Below are positions 37,369-47,532 of a DNA stretch of 64,000 nucleotides, one piece after another. The translations under genes and the position numbers were made by a program. Under the pieces are notes generated by a model. It had not been told where the DNA came from and did no database searches. It worked only from the letters and a program-made list of their open reading frames with translations. Position 1 is the stretch's first letter, and every line of letters begins with the position of its first letter. This DNA is from an uncultured Rubrobacteraceae bacterium. Its GTDB lineage: Bacteria; Actinomycetota; Rubrobacteria; Rubrobacterales; Rubrobacteraceae. The stretch is from contig CADCVH010000098.1 in NCBI GenBank assembly GCA_902806085.1, positions 1 to 64,000 on the forward strand. The letters are read 5' to 3'.

Positions 37369-38748
37369 ATGCCGGATCCAGGTGACGGGGTATCGCTCGA
37401 GGAGCAGATCGACCAGTGGCGGGGCTACCTCCGCCGCCGGCAGGCGATCCACCCCGTCGATGTGGCGGAGCTGGAAGACCATCTGCGCGAGCAGGTGGCG
37501 GTCCTGGCCGACGCGGGGCTCGCCACCGATGAAGCGTTCCTGGTGGCGGTGAAGCGCATGGGCGACCTCGACGCCCTCTCGCGGGAGTTCGCGCGCGAGC
37601 ACTCGGACCGCCTCTGGAAGCAGCTCGTCGTCGTCCCTTCTCACGATTCCGGGGACAAACGGGCGCGGGCCCGAACGGATGCCATCGTCGCCTTCTGTCT
37701 TGCGGGGGCGGCGGCCGCGGTCATCAAGGTGCCGGCGCTCTTCGGGATCCAATTGGACGGGAACGACGGCTTCTACGCCCGCAATCTGAGCCTCTTCGTG
37801 CTGCCCCTCCTTACCGGCTATTTCGTCTGGAAACGGCGGGTCGGCACCGGTACCCTGCGCTGGCTGGCCTTGGCGTTCGTCGCGGCGGGTGTATTCGCCA
37901 ACGTCTATCCCTTCGGAGGTAACCTGGGCGGCAACACCGAGGCGCTCACGGCGCTGCACCTGCCGATCGCGCTCTGGCTGGTGGTGGGCATCGGGTACGC
38001 CGGCGGCCGCTGGAGCCAGGTCGGGGGCCGCATGGACTTCATCCGGTTCTCGGGCGAGCTGTTCATCTACTACGTCCTGATCGCCCTCGGCGGCGGCGTT
38101 CTCACGGCGTTCATGGCGATGATCTTCCAGTCCATCGGGATCGACGTCGAGCCCTTCTTCGAGTCGTGGCTGCTGCCGTGCGGCGCTATAGGGGCCGTCG
38201 TGGTCGCCTCCTGGCTGGTGGAGGCCAAGCAAAGCGTGATCGAGAACATGGCGCCCGTGTTGACGCGCCTCTTCGCACCCCTTTTCGCCGCCGTGCTGGT
38301 CACGTTTCTGGGGACCATGCTGTGGACCGGAAGCGGGGTCGGTATCGAGCGGAACGTGCTCATCGCCTTCGACCTGCTCCTGGTGGTGGTCCTCGGCCTT
38401 CTGCTCTATTCCGTCTCCGCCCGGGACCCCCGGTCGCCCCCCGGCGCCTTCGACGTGGTGCAGGTCGTGCTGGTGGTCAGCGCGCTACTAGCCGACGCGG
38501 TGGCGCTGTGGGCCATCGCCGCGCGCATCACCGAGTTCGGCTTCAGCCCGAACCGCGTGGCCGCCCTGGGCGAGAACGTGATCCTTCTGGTCAACCTGGC
38601 GTGGTCCGCCGTGCTCTACATCCGCTTTCTGAGGGGGCGCGGATCGTTCACGAGCCTCGAACGGTGGCAGACGGATTACTTGCCGGTCTACGCCGTGTGG
38701 GCGGCGATCGTCGTGATCGTCTTTCCGCCGGTGTTCGGGTACACCTGA
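37369..38748 (+). CDS. membrane protein with N-terminal permease-prefix-like helical domain
   Basis: IDQWRGYLRRRQAIHPVDVAELEDHLREQVAVLADAGLATDEAFLVAVKRMGDLDALSREF then about 11 TM segments; 2 bp after the PadR stop. Confidence 0.8.
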   Translation: MPDPGDGVSLEEQIDQWRGYLRRRQAIHPVDVAELEDHLREQVAVLADAGLATDEAFLVAVKRMGDLDALSREFAREHSDRLWKQLVVVPSHDSGDKRARARTDAIVAFCLAGAAAAVIKVPALFGIQLDGNDGFYARNLSLFVLPLLTGYFVWKRRVGTGTLRWLALAFVAAGVFANVYPFGGNLGGNTEALTALHLPIALWLVVGIGYAGGRWSQVGGRMDFIRFSGELFIYYVLIALGGGVLTAFMAMIFQSIGIDVEPFFESWLLPCGAIGAVVVASWLVEAKQSVIENMAPVLTRLFAPLFAAVLVTFLGTMLWTGSGVGIERNVLIAFDLLLVVVLGLLLYSVSARDPRSPPGAFDVVQVVLVVSALLADAVALWAIAARITEFGFSPNRVAALGENVILLVNLAWSAVLYIRFLRGRGSFTSLERWQTDYLPVYAVWAAIVVIVFPPVFGYT

Positions 38749-38792
38749 TCTCCTCCGCCGTTGTCGGGAGGAGCGAAGATAAGGAGATAACG

Positions 38793-39197
38793 ATGAGGGA
38801 CCACAAGTACCGATTCGCCGTCGGCGTTGCGCTCGCGGCGGCATTCATACTCGCCTGGCTGAGCCTCGGCGTTGGCGTCATCGGGAAGGACGGGGACCCC
38901 GCCAACCTGATGTATTTCGGGGTGCTCGCCGTCGGGCTCATCGGTGCCGTCGTCGCGCGCTTCCGGCCACACGGAATGGCACGCGCGTTGTTCGCGACGG
39001 CGCTCGCCCAGGGGTTGGTCGCCGCGATCGCGCTGGCCCTCGGGTTGGGCCTCCCGTGGAGCCCGCCGGTCGAGATCTTGGGGTTGAATGGGTTCTTCGT
39101 CGCGCTGTTTCTTGGATCGGCCTGGCTGTTTCGGAATGCCGCGCGGGAGCACCCCCCCGCGGGCGCAGGGCCGGAGGACGGAAGAATAGCAGGCTAG
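38793..39197 (+). CDS. hypothetical membrane protein
   Basis: Four TM segments; AAGGAGATAACG RBS. Confidence 0.7.
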   Translation: MRDHKYRFAVGVALAAAFILAWLSLGVGVIGKDGDPANLMYFGVLAVGLIGAVVARFRPHGMARALFATALAQGLVAAIALALGLGLPWSPPVEILGLNGFFVALFLGSAWLFRNAAREHPPAGAGPEDGRIAG

Positions 39198-39672
39198 ACC
39201 GTCAGCTTCTCGTGTGGGCCGGGGCACCGATCCACCCTGACTTTACACAAGAAGGCCGCTCGGCATAGGACCGAGGCAATGCGTACCTGCGAGAACCGAA
39301 CCAGCGCGAAGTTACTGGCCCGTCCGTGGCGTCCGCGGGGACCGCAGGGGGAGCGGTACGGGCTACAACGTCTTCGAACGTCCCCTTCTTCCGGGACCCT
39401 TCGCGGATGGGAGGTTCGGCGTGCCCGACGAGACGACGTCCGCGGCGGGCGGATAGCCCCCTGGCTGCCCCCGCGGCCGAACCGCGCGGCCAGGGCGGCC
39501 TTTCGTCTGCCCGTGTACCTCTACCGGACATCTCGCGCCCGGCTCCGTCGGCTGTCGAGAGACCCTCCCTTGAGCCCGCCATCCGCGACCGGGGTGGGTT
39601 TACGGTCTGGTCCTGAGGCCCGGTAGTGAGATAGGAGAGGCAGCGCGCCGGATGGCATCGAGAACCAACCGC

Positions 39673-40130
39673 CTACCTGGCCCCGCGGTAGGTGAGGTCG
39701 AAATCGGTCTCCCACGTCAGCCCGTCCGGCGCCTTCTCCCAGCGGCCGGAGATCGTGTCGCCGTCGACGCCGATCGTCGCGGTGAAGCGCTGCGCGAACG
39801 GCTCACCCTCGCGCCAGAGCTTCCACCGCCCGTCTCCGATGCTCATCTGGTATACGCGGCAGACGCCACGCTCGTCGGAGCAGAGTTGGAAGTAGGTCCC
39901 GTTCGCCGCGTCGCAGCCCATGATCGAGCCGCCGTCGGGCGCCCCGGGCGTGTTCACCGTCGAGCGCTGCACCAGGTGCGCCCCCGAGTCGTGCCATTCG
40001 ATCGTCGCCCGGGCCTCGCCCGGGCCTCGCCCGGCCACGGCGGCCCGTCCGGGGGCTTGGCCTCGAGGGTCCACTCGCCGACCAGCGGCTCGAGCCGCTT
40101 GAGCGCCCCCTGTGCGGTTGGCTGGCCCAT
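39673..40130 (-). pseudogene. DUF1579-like protein disrupted by an 11-bp tandem duplication
   Basis: MGQPTAQGALKRLEPLVGEWTLEAKPPDGPPWPGEARA in one frame, RATIEWHDSGAHLVQRSTVNTPGAPDGGSIMGCDAANGTYFQLCSDERGV... in another; removing 11 bp restores the frame. Confidence 0.8.
40010..40038. repeat. 11-bp tandem repeat (2 copies plus partial third)
   Basis: CGCCCGGGCCT CGCCCGGGCCT CGCCCGG. Confidence 0.9.
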
Positions 40131-40535
40131 CGCATCGCTCCTCTCCCGTCGGCGATCGTGCGGTGCTGACGCCCGTGCAAGGTTCGTAGCGCCCATACGG
40201 GACATGGTTCGAGGAACCGGTCCGTTCCCGTCGGCGCGGCCGCAACGCCTCGCGGAACAAGCGCGCGGCGTTGCCTATCTCGTACCCTCATCGTGGCACG
40301 CCCGGCACCTTCCAACCATCGCGCCGGCGCCAAGGCGGCCGAAGGCCGCCGGGCCAGAGGAGGAAGGTGATCGGGGCGCCCAGCCGGAACCAGGGGGAAG
40401 CGTCGCTGCCGGGTTTCCGCTCCGCCGTAGCGCCCGCCCTCCCCCTCGCCGCCCTACCCAGCGCCCGTATCCTACAAGCCCGTCCCCTACCGGACCGGGG
40501 CCGGGCGGACTTGCGAAAACCTACCTTCCACGAGG

Positions 40536-41570
40536 TTGGTCGAACAGGGGCAAGGGAAACTCGGAGCCCACAAGGATGATGGGCGCAAAGGGAACTATCT
40601 TGACGCGAGGCGTCGGGCGGCGTTACGCTGCACACGCCAAAGGCGGGAAGGCCCCTCGGGCGGGCCGAGCGGGGAGGAAACGGCGACGAAGACGGGCTGC
40701 AAACTCTGGGCGGCGATCCTCGCGCTCGCGTTGGGCGTCCTCGCCCCGGCGGGCTGCGGCCTCCCCGGTCAGGACGAGGTGCTCAGGCTCGGCAACATAG
40801 GCTGGGACGAGAACGTGGCCGTCTCGAACCTGACGAAGGTCCTCCTCGAGGACGAGCTCGATCACGAGGTCGTCGAGATCCGCACGTCGGAGGACCTAGA
40901 CTCGACGTACCGGGACGTGGCGAGCGGCGAGCTGGACGCGTTCCAGGATGTGTGGCTGCCCAACCAGGATGCCCTGCTCGACCGGGCCGCCGAAGACGTG
41001 GAGCACCTCGACCCATGGTTCCTGGGCGAGACCAAGCAGGGCATGGCGGTCCCGGCCTACATGGACGTGAGGAGCATCGACCAGCTCGACGGCACCGAGG
41101 CGCGGTTCATCCTGGGCATCGAGGGGAGCTCGGTGATGATGCGGGAGGTCGGTGGGGAGGTCATCGCGGCTTATGGCCTCGAGCAGAGGCTCGTGGAGGG
41201 TCCCACCGCGGGCATGCTCGCCGAGGTCGAGCGCCTGTACACCTTCAGGGAGGATTTCGTCTTCCTCGCCTGGTCGCCGCACTGGATGAACCTGAGGTAC
41301 GAGATCAGGTACCTGGAGGACCCCAAGGGCGCCATGGACAAGACCAACAACCCGGCCGAGTGCTCGACGATCGTGAGCGAGGATCTGCGGGAGGAGGACC
41401 CCGTGGCCTACGCGCTCATGGACGCGGTGGCCCTCACCGAGGATCAGATCAACGGCCTGGAGCAGGCGATCAACGAGGACGGCGACCCGCTCGCGGGCGC
41501 GAGGCGGTGGGCCTCGAAGAACCGGAAGGTCGTGCGGCCCTGGATCGAGGCCGCGAGGAACGCCCGGTAA
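40536..41570 (+). CDS. glycine-betaine/choline-type ABC transporter substrate-binding protein (OpuAC family)
   Basis: Lipobox-like VLAPAGCG; LGNIGWDENVAVSNLTKVLLEDELDHEV, FQDVWLPNQD, FVFLAWSPHWMNLRYEIRYLEDPK; exact start uncertain. Confidence 0.85.
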   Translation: MVEQGQGKLGAHKDDGRKGNYLDARRRAALRCTRQRREGPSGGPSGEETATKTGCKLWAAILALALGVLAPAGCGLPGQDEVLRLGNIGWDENVAVSNLTKVLLEDELDHEVVEIRTSEDLDSTYRDVASGELDAFQDVWLPNQDALLDRAAEDVEHLDPWFLGETKQGMAVPAYMDVRSIDQLDGTEARFILGIEGSSVMMREVGGEVIAAYGLEQRLVEGPTAGMLAEVERLYTFREDFVFLAWSPHWMNLRYEIRYLEDPKGAMDKTNNPAECSTIVSEDLREEDPVAYALMDAVALTEDQINGLEQAINEDGDPLAGARRWASKNRKVVRPWIEAARNAR

Positions 41571-41755
41571 CCCCCGCGCGCCATGAAACAAGGCGCCACA
41601 GAGGCATCGGGCCACCTTCGGTCCGATCGCGTATCGTCCCGGGTATGATCCCAGCAAACCCCGCCACAGACCCCGCGACCCGTAGGCAGCATCTGGCTGG
41701 CGGAAGATAGCCGCCTCAATATGTTTTGTGGTAGAAGCGGTCTTCGGCGGGCCGG

Positions 41756-42397
41756 TCACCGCGCGAGGCTCCTGACGGCGACGACGTTGTCGGTGACGGT
41801 GACCCTCTGTCCGTTCGGGCCGGTTGCCTCGCGCTCGCGGGCTTCGAGCCTTTCGGTGCGCCATCCGTCGGGGCTCAGGTCGAGCGGGGCCAACGTCTCC
41901 TCGGGGTAGGCCCACGAGCTGGGGCTGACCGAGGCGTGGTCGACGATCAGCAGGAGGCCACCGGGCGTCACAGCGCCCGCCGCCTTTTGCAGGACTCGGA
42001 CGCGTGGAAACTCAATCGGCGAGTGCAGGTACTGGGCGGAGACCAGGTCGAAGGCGCCCGGGGGGAGGGCGACGGCGAGGTCGTGCCGCCGGAAGTCGAT
42101 GCGGTCGGCGACGCCGGCCGTGGCCGCGTCCGCCGCCGCCCTATCGAGGGCCGTGGTGGATACGTCGACGGCGGTCACCCTCCAGCCCCGCCGGGCGAGC
42201 CAGATCGCGTCGCCCCCTTCGCCGCAGCCGAGGTCCAACGCGGTGCCCGGACGCAGGCTTCCCGCGATGTCGACCAGGACGGGGTTCGGCCTCCCGCTCC
42301 ACACGCGTTCGCGCCCGCGGTAATGGTCCTCCCAGAACCGCTCGGCCTCCACGTCGCCACGGCCTTCTCGATGCTCTGCGTGAAGCTCGTCGCCCAA
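41756..42397 (-). CDS. class I SAM-dependent methyltransferase
   Basis: FWEDHYRGRERVWSGRPNPVLVDIAGSLRPGTALDLGCGEGGDAIWLARRGW. Confidence 0.92.
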   Translation of the reverse strand: MGDELHAEHREGRGDVEAERFWEDHYRGRERVWSGRPNPVLVDIAGSLRPGTALDLGCGEGGDAIWLARRGWRVTAVDVSTTALDRAAADAATAGVADRIDFRRHDLAVALPPGAFDLVSAQYLHSPIEFPRVRVLQKAAGAVTPGGLLLIVDHASVSPSSWAYPEETLAPLDLSPDGWRTERLEAREREATGPNGQRVTVTDNVVAVRSLAR

Positions 42398-42527
42398 CGT
42401 TGTGCCTCCTCTGCATCGCTGTCCTTCTCTGCTGTTTCGTGCCGGGGGCGGGGCCTAGGGGCGGAGGAGCGCCGCACGACGGCTGCGCGCCCGCGGACCG
42501 TGACGGCGTTCGCCGAGCACCCACGCG

Positions 42528-42553
42528 CCGTGGCCGCGGGCCGTGGCCGCGGG
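42528..42553. repeat. 13-bp tandem repeat
   Basis: CCGTGGCCGCGGG repeated twice exactly. Confidence 0.85.
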
Positions 42554-42737
42554 CCTTCTCCCGCCCTACCCGCAGCAGCTCTGCCGGGTCCGTGCCGTCG
42601 CGGGTGAGGAACCCGTGGACCCCCGAGGCGGGCGCGTTGCGCGGCAGGCCGGCATCGACGACCAGCGCCGAGCGCCGCGTCCGAACCGGCATCAGCGCGC
42701 CGCCGAACACCACGACGTCGTACGTTGCGGGACCTCA
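42540..42737 (-). pseudogene. thioredoxin-reductase-like FAD oxidoreductase N-terminal remnant
   Basis: ATYDVVVFGGALMPVRTRRSALVVDAGLPRNAPASGVHGFLTRDGTDPAELLRVGREKA; dinucleotide-binding loop missing, homology stops. Confidence 0.65.
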
Positions 42738-43009
42738 TCCTTCCGTAGTGCCCGTCCTTCCTTTTGCGCCCCTGGGACGATGTTTTGTCGCGTATCCAGT
42801 ATCGAGGGTAGGTATCGACCCGCAAAGTGTGGATATTCGGGTTTTGTGGGACGATCTTCGGTAGTATCACGGGCGAAAGGCCGTCGGCGTCGGTCGCCGC
42901 GGCCGCCCACCGAAGCAAGGAACGGGTTTTGGGCGCGAGAAGGGTTCCGGGCGGACGGGACGGCGGGCTGCCCGTCCGCACATTCGAGGCGGTGCCAGGG
43001 GTGCCGCCC

Positions 43010-43837
43010 GTGAGCGTTCTGAGGTCCCCCCGCCATGGGCCTCACCGGGGCGAGCCGCCGGGACGAGCCCACACCCACGACTTCCTAACACTCGCCTACT
43101 TCGATGGGGGCGGCGGTTCGCTGCGGCTGGGGCGGCGGGAATGGGTGGTGGAGGCGGGGGACGCGTACGTTATCGCCCCGGGCGAGGTAATAGGGGGCGG
43201 CTTCGAGGGGGTCGAGGGTTGGAGGGTATTCTTCCCGGCCGAGGTCCTGGGGGACCGGGCCCCGGGCGCCTTCCTCTCCTGGCGCGCCCACCCGCTGCTC
43301 TTCCCCTTCGTGGGGGGCGAGGCCGGGGGGGCGCAGCGCCTGAAGGTGCCGCCCGAGGATCGGGCCTCGTGGTCCGGACGCTTCGCGGCCCTCGACGCCG
43401 AGCTCCGCGCAAGGCGGGACGGCTACCGGGAGGCGGTCCTCTCGCACCTGACGCTGCTCCTCGTGGAGGTGTCGCGCCTCGCGGCGGACGTCGTGGGCGA
43501 CCTCAGGCTCAGGGACGAACCCCTGCTCGCCGGTGTCTTCGGCTTCATCGAGGAGCGCTACCGGGAGCGGATCTCGCTCAGGGACGTGGCCAGGGCGGTA
43601 GGCCTCTCGCCGGGGCACCTCACCACGGTCGTCGGGCGCAAGACGGGGAGGACGGTCCTTGGGTGGATCACCGAGCGCCGCATGGCCGAGGCGCGGCGCC
43701 TCCTGGTCGAGACCGACCTGTCGGTGGAGGAGGTCGGTCGCAGGGTGGGATACGGGGACGCTGGCTACTTCGCGAGGACCTTCGGGCGCGCCCACGGCAC
43801 CACCCCGCTCGGCTGGCGTCGCGCCGCCCGCCCGTGA
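43010..43837 (+). CDS. AraC-family transcriptional regulator
   Basis: Cupin-like N-terminus (HTHDFLTLAYFDGGGGSLRLG..) and ISLRDVARAVGLSPGHLTTVVGRKTGRTVLGWITERRMAEARRLL; GTG start inferred. Confidence 0.88.
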   Translation: MSVLRSPRHGPHRGEPPGRAHTHDFLTLAYFDGGGGSLRLGRREWVVEAGDAYVIAPGEVIGGGFEGVEGWRVFFPAEVLGDRAPGAFLSWRAHPLLFPFVGGEAGGAQRLKVPPEDRASWSGRFAALDAELRARRDGYREAVLSHLTLLLVEVSRLAADVVGDLRLRDEPLLAGVFGFIEERYRERISLRDVARAVGLSPGHLTTVVGRKTGRTVLGWITERRMAEARRLLVETDLSVEEVGRRVGYGDAGYFARTFGRAHGTTPLGWRRAARP

Positions 43838-44346
43838 ACCGGGGTGCCGGGCTTCCCTCTAGCCGGCGGCCCTCGCCCGTAAAGGGCCGCCATCCCGAGG
43901 TGAGGGCGGGGCCTGCGAGTCGATCGGGCCCCTCTCACCAGGAGACGATGTCCTCGCCGCGGGAGAGGAGCCAGGCGACCGCAAGCCGCCGTTACCGATG
44001 GTTGTTCTTATCGTTACCTGATCGTCACCCGGTCTCCGCATGGTGCCAACCACAGAGCAACCGGGGAGTCCGGGGGCCAAGACGAAAGGGGCAGGCGATG
44101 AGACGGACGGCGATCTTGGTTATGACGGGGACGGCAGCAACGTACTTACCGTCCACAGAGACCACCACTCGGCATCTTGCCTACCACCGGGAGCATCTCG
44201 CCGTAGTCCCGATGGCCCCCTGAACGCTAGCTTTAGCGTAGACGCTCTGGCAGCGGCACAGGTGTTCCTCGTCGATTACCCGTCGCCGTGGGCTTTCGAC
44301 AGCCCCGGTCCACTGGCCGGGTAATGGGCCCCAGCCTCCAGAGATC

Positions 44347-44772
44347 TCACCGCCCCGCCGCAGCCTCCACGTCCTTGACGAGGACGCGCCCACCGGAGCC
44401 GGTGCCCTCCACGCCCGTTGGGTCCACGCCCAACTCCTTCGCCCGACGTTTCGCTGCGTCGGTTACCTCAGGTTCTTCCTGATGGTCCTGCCGGGCCTCC
44501 GTCGAGGCTTCCGGGACGTCGCCGTCGCCGCCTTCCGCCGTCTCGGCGGTCACGAAGCCCCCGTTCTCGTCGTGGGGGTGGTCTTCGGCCTCGTCTGGGC
44601 CGGCGTCGGGCGTCGCCAGCCGTTCTTCGAGGAGGGCCAAGACCTCTCGGTTCGATTCTGCCTGGTCCTCGCGCGCCTGCTCCACGGCCCTGGCGAGCTT
44701 CTCGTTCTCTTTGCGGAGCTTCTTTAGTTCTTTGGCAAGCTCATTTACGGCCTTGTCCATCTTTTTCGCCAC
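44347..44772 (-). CDS. coiled-coil protein with C-terminal E3-binding (PSBD-like) domain
   Basis: N-terminal coiled coil VNELAKELKKLRKENEKLARAVEQ; C-terminal VTDAAKRRAKELGVDPTGVEGTGSGGRVLVKDVEAAAGR. Confidence 0.8.
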   Translation of the reverse strand: MAKKMDKAVNELAKELKKLRKENEKLARAVEQAREDQAESNREVLALLEERLATPDAGPDEAEDHPHDENGGFVTAETAEGGDGDVPEASTEARQDHQEEPEVTDAAKRRAKELGVDPTGVEGTGSGGRVLVKDVEAAAGR

Positions 44773-44835
44773 GCCCTCAACCGCCTCTCGTAGACCGGCA
44801 ACGCCCGGAAGGATGACACAGCCGGGGCGCCGGGG

Positions 44836-45423
44836 CTACAGCACGCTCGGCAGGTACGAGGGCCTGGACTTCTCGAAGGCTTCGAGGTCCTCCTCGTGGG
44901 TGAGCGTCAACCCGATGTCGTCGAGGCCGTTGAGCAGGCGGTAGCGGGCGAAGTTGTCGAAGGCGAAGGGCTCCTCGAAGCCGGGGGCCTTCACGACGCG
45001 GCCTTCGAGGTCGACGAAGACCTCCGTCTCGGGGTCCTCGCGAGCCTGTTCTAGCAGCTCCTCTACGGCGTCCTCGGAGAGTTCCACGGCCAGCAGGCCG
45101 ATCTTGGCGCAGTTGTTTTTGAAGATGTCGGCGAAGGACGGGGCTATGACGGCGCCGAAGCCGTAGTCCTGGATGGCCCAGGGGGCGTGCTCCCGGCTGG
45201 AGCCGCTCCCGAAGTTCTGGCCGGCGAGGAGGACGACCGCGCCCTCGTGCTCGGGCTTGTTGAGGACGAAGTCCGGGTCCTCGCGCCAGGCGGAGAACAG
45301 GAACTGGCCGAAGCCGGTCCGCTCTATGCGCTTGAGGGCGTCGCTAGGCACGATCTGGTCGGTATCGACGTCGTCCCACCCGAGCGGCAACGCCTTGCCT
45401 TCTACCTTCTTTACGGCCTCCAT
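44836..45423 (-). CDS. leuD: 3-isopropylmalate dehydratase small subunit
   Basis: DDVDTDQIVPSDALKRIERTGFG, NFGSGSSREHAPWAIQDYGFGAVIAPSFADIFKNNCAKIGLL. Confidence 0.95.
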   Translation of the reverse strand: MEAVKKVEGKALPLGWDDVDTDQIVPSDALKRIERTGFGQFLFSAWREDPDFVLNKPEHEGAVVLLAGQNFGSGSSREHAPWAIQDYGFGAVIAPSFADIFKNNCAKIGLLAVELSEDAVEELLEQAREDPETEVFVDLEGRVVKAPGFEEPFAFDNFARYRLLNGLDDIGLTLTHEEDLEAFEKSRPSYLPSVL

Positions 45424-46826
45424 TAGAGCACCTCCACGGGTACGCCGAGTTCGGACGGGGAGGCGAACCTTCCCATTACGGCCGTCGCCGCGGCCACGGC
45501 CGGGCTGACCAGGTGTGTCCTGCCGCCCTTGCCCTGGCGTCCCTCGAAGTTGCGGTTGCTCGTCGAGGCGCAGCGCTCGCCGGGCTGCAGGATGTCCGGG
45601 TTCATCCCGAGGCACATCGAACACCCCGCGTTGCGCCAGTCGAAGCCGGCCTGCGTGAAGACCTCCATGAGGCCCTCCTCCTCGGCCTGCTTTTTGACGC
45701 GCATCGAGCCAGGCACGACCATCGCCCTGATGCCCTCTTTCACCTTCTGGCCCTCCAGCACCTTCGCGGCGGCGCGCAGGTCCTCTATGCGGGCGTTTGT
45801 GCAGGAGCCGAGGAAGACGGTGTCCACCTCTATCTCCCTGATCGGGGTCCCGGGTTCGAGGTCCATGTACTTGAGCGCGCGCCGGTGGCCGTCGTTCTGG
45901 GGCTCCGGGACGGCGTCGTCGAGGCCGACGGTCTGGGCCGGGTTCGTCCCCCAGGAGACGTAGGGCGCGAGCTCCTCGGCCCGAATCACGACCTCCTTGT
46001 CGTACCCGGCGCCCTCGTCGGTGCGCAAAGCCTTCCACTCCTCGACGGCCCGGTCCCACTCCTCGCCCTTCGGGGCGTACTCGCGGCCCTCGAGGTACTC
46101 GAAGGTGGTCTCGTCGGGGGCGACGAGGCCGGCCCTCGCACCCCCCTCTATGGACATGTTGCAGACGGTCATGCGGCCCTCCATCGAGAGCGAGCGGACC
46201 GCCTCGCCCCGGTACTCGATGACGTGCCCGACCCCGCCGCCCGTGCCGATCCTGTTCAGGATGCCGAGCATGAGGTCCTTGGCCGTCACGTCCGCCGGCA
46301 GCTCGCCCTCGACGGTTACCGCCATCGTCTTCGGGCGGCTCTGGGGGAGGGTCTGGGTCGCCAGGACGTGCTCGACCTCGCTCGTGCCGATGCCGAACGC
46401 CAATGCTCCGAAAGCGCCGTGGGTCGCCGTGTGGGAGTCGCCGCAGACGATGACGAGGCCCGGCTGGGTGAGGCCCGTCTCGGGGCCTATGATGTGGACG
46501 ATGCCCTGGCCGAGGGCGCCCCACTTGTTGAGTGTGACGCCGAACTCCTCGCAGTTGTTCTCGAGCGCCTCCATCTGCTTTTTGGAGACCTCGTCCTCTA
46601 TGGGCATACCTACGGGCGTGGTCGGCACGTTGTGGTCCATGGTGGCGTAGGTGAGGTCGGGCCTACGCACCTTGCGCCCCGCGAGCCTCAGGCCCTCAAA
46701 GGCCTGCGGGCTCGTCACCTCGTGGACGAGGTGCAGGTCCACGTAGAGCAGGTCGGGCTCCCCTTCCGCGCTCCTGACGACGTGCTTTTCCCATACTTTC
46801 TCTACGAGCGTCTTCGGCCTGTCCAT
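45423..46826 (-). CDS. leuC: 3-isopropylmalate dehydratase large subunit
   Basis: [68 protein letters not shown]. Confidence 0.97.
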   Translation of the reverse strand: MDRPKTLVEKVWEKHVVRSAEGEPDLLYVDLHLVHEVTSPQAFEGLRLAGRKVRRPDLTYATMDHNVPTTPVGMPIEDEVSKKQMEALENNCEEFGVTLNKWGALGQGIVHIIGPETGLTQPGLVIVCGDSHTATHGAFGALAFGIGTSEVEHVLATQTLPQSRPKTMAVTVEGELPADVTAKDLMLGILNRIGTGGGVGHVIEYRGEAVRSLSMEGRMTVCNMSIEGGARAGLVAPDETTFEYLEGREYAPKGEEWDRAVEEWKALRTDEGAGYDKEVVIRAEELAPYVSWGTNPAQTVGLDDAVPEPQNDGHRRALKYMDLEPGTPIREIEVDTVFLGSCTNARIEDLRAAAKVLEGQKVKEGIRAMVVPGSMRVKKQAEEEGLMEVFTQAGFDWRNAGCSMCLGMNPDILQPGERCASTSNRNFEGRQGKGGRTHLVSPAVAAATAVMGRFASPSELGVPVEVL

Positions 46827-46845
46827 CGCGTTCCTTCCCGTCGTA

Positions 46846-47532
46846 TTAATATTCTGCCTTCTTGCGGCCCCCGTAGACCGCGAAGCGGTGGTCCTCGTGC
46901 CGGCATCGGACGCCCTCGAACCCGGCGTCCTTCAGCCAACGTAGCTGGTCGGCCAGGGTCGCGTTCTTGTCCGCCCTCATGCGCCTGAACGCGGCGGCGA
47001 GGTCCTCCTCCGAGGCGCCGGCCTCGCGCACGCGCCGGAGCCACCACTCCTCGTAGCGCGCCTCCTCCTGTGGCGTCCCGCCGAGCACCTGGTCCATGTT
47101 GACGAAGTGGCCGCCCTCGACGAGCGAGCCGTGGACCTTCTCGAAGGTCTCGCGCTTGTCCCCGTCCGTGAGGTGGTGGATGGAGAGCGCCGAGGCGACG
47201 AGGTCGTAGCCGGCGGGGAGGTCCTTGCGGGCAAAGTCCATCACGCGGAACTCGAAGCGTCCCGGCTCGTGGGCGAAGCGCCGGCGCGCGACGCGCAGCA
47301 TCTCCACGGAGAGGTCGACGAGCGTGACCTTCGCCCGCGGAAACCGGCCCGCGATCACGGCACTCAAGAGCCCCGTCCCGGCCCCGAGATCCAGGACCCT
47401 TACCGGCTCATCCTCCCCGAACGGTAAGCCCTCCAGCAGGGCGGCGTAGAGCGCGTCGAGGCCCGGCACGAGCCGCCGGCGGGCCCCGTCGTAGCCGCCG
47501 GCCGCCTCGTCGAAGAGGGCCCCGACGCTCAC
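46846..47532 (-). CDS. class I SAM-dependent methyltransferase
   Basis: [35 protein letters not shown]. Confidence 0.92.
   Translation of the reverse strand: MSVGALFDEAAGGYDGARRRLVPGLDALYAALLEGLPFGEDEPVRVLDLGAGTGLLSAVIAGRFPRAKVTLVDLSVEMLRVARRRFAHEPGRFEFRVMDFARKDLPAGYDLVASALSIHHLTDGDKRETFEKVHGSLVEGGHFVNMDQVLGGTPQEEARYEEWWLRRVREAGASEEDLAAAFRRMRADKNATLADQLRWLKDAGFEGVRCRHEDHRFAVYGGRKKAEY

Noticed and set aside
39195-39270. TTGTGTAAAGTCAGGGTGG (minus strand), reminiscent of some IS terminal repeats
   Set aside because: Only one end seen, no partner repeat or transposase remnant.
45513-46988. 491-aa plus-strand ORF opposite leuC
   Set aside because: Antisense of a confident leuC gene.
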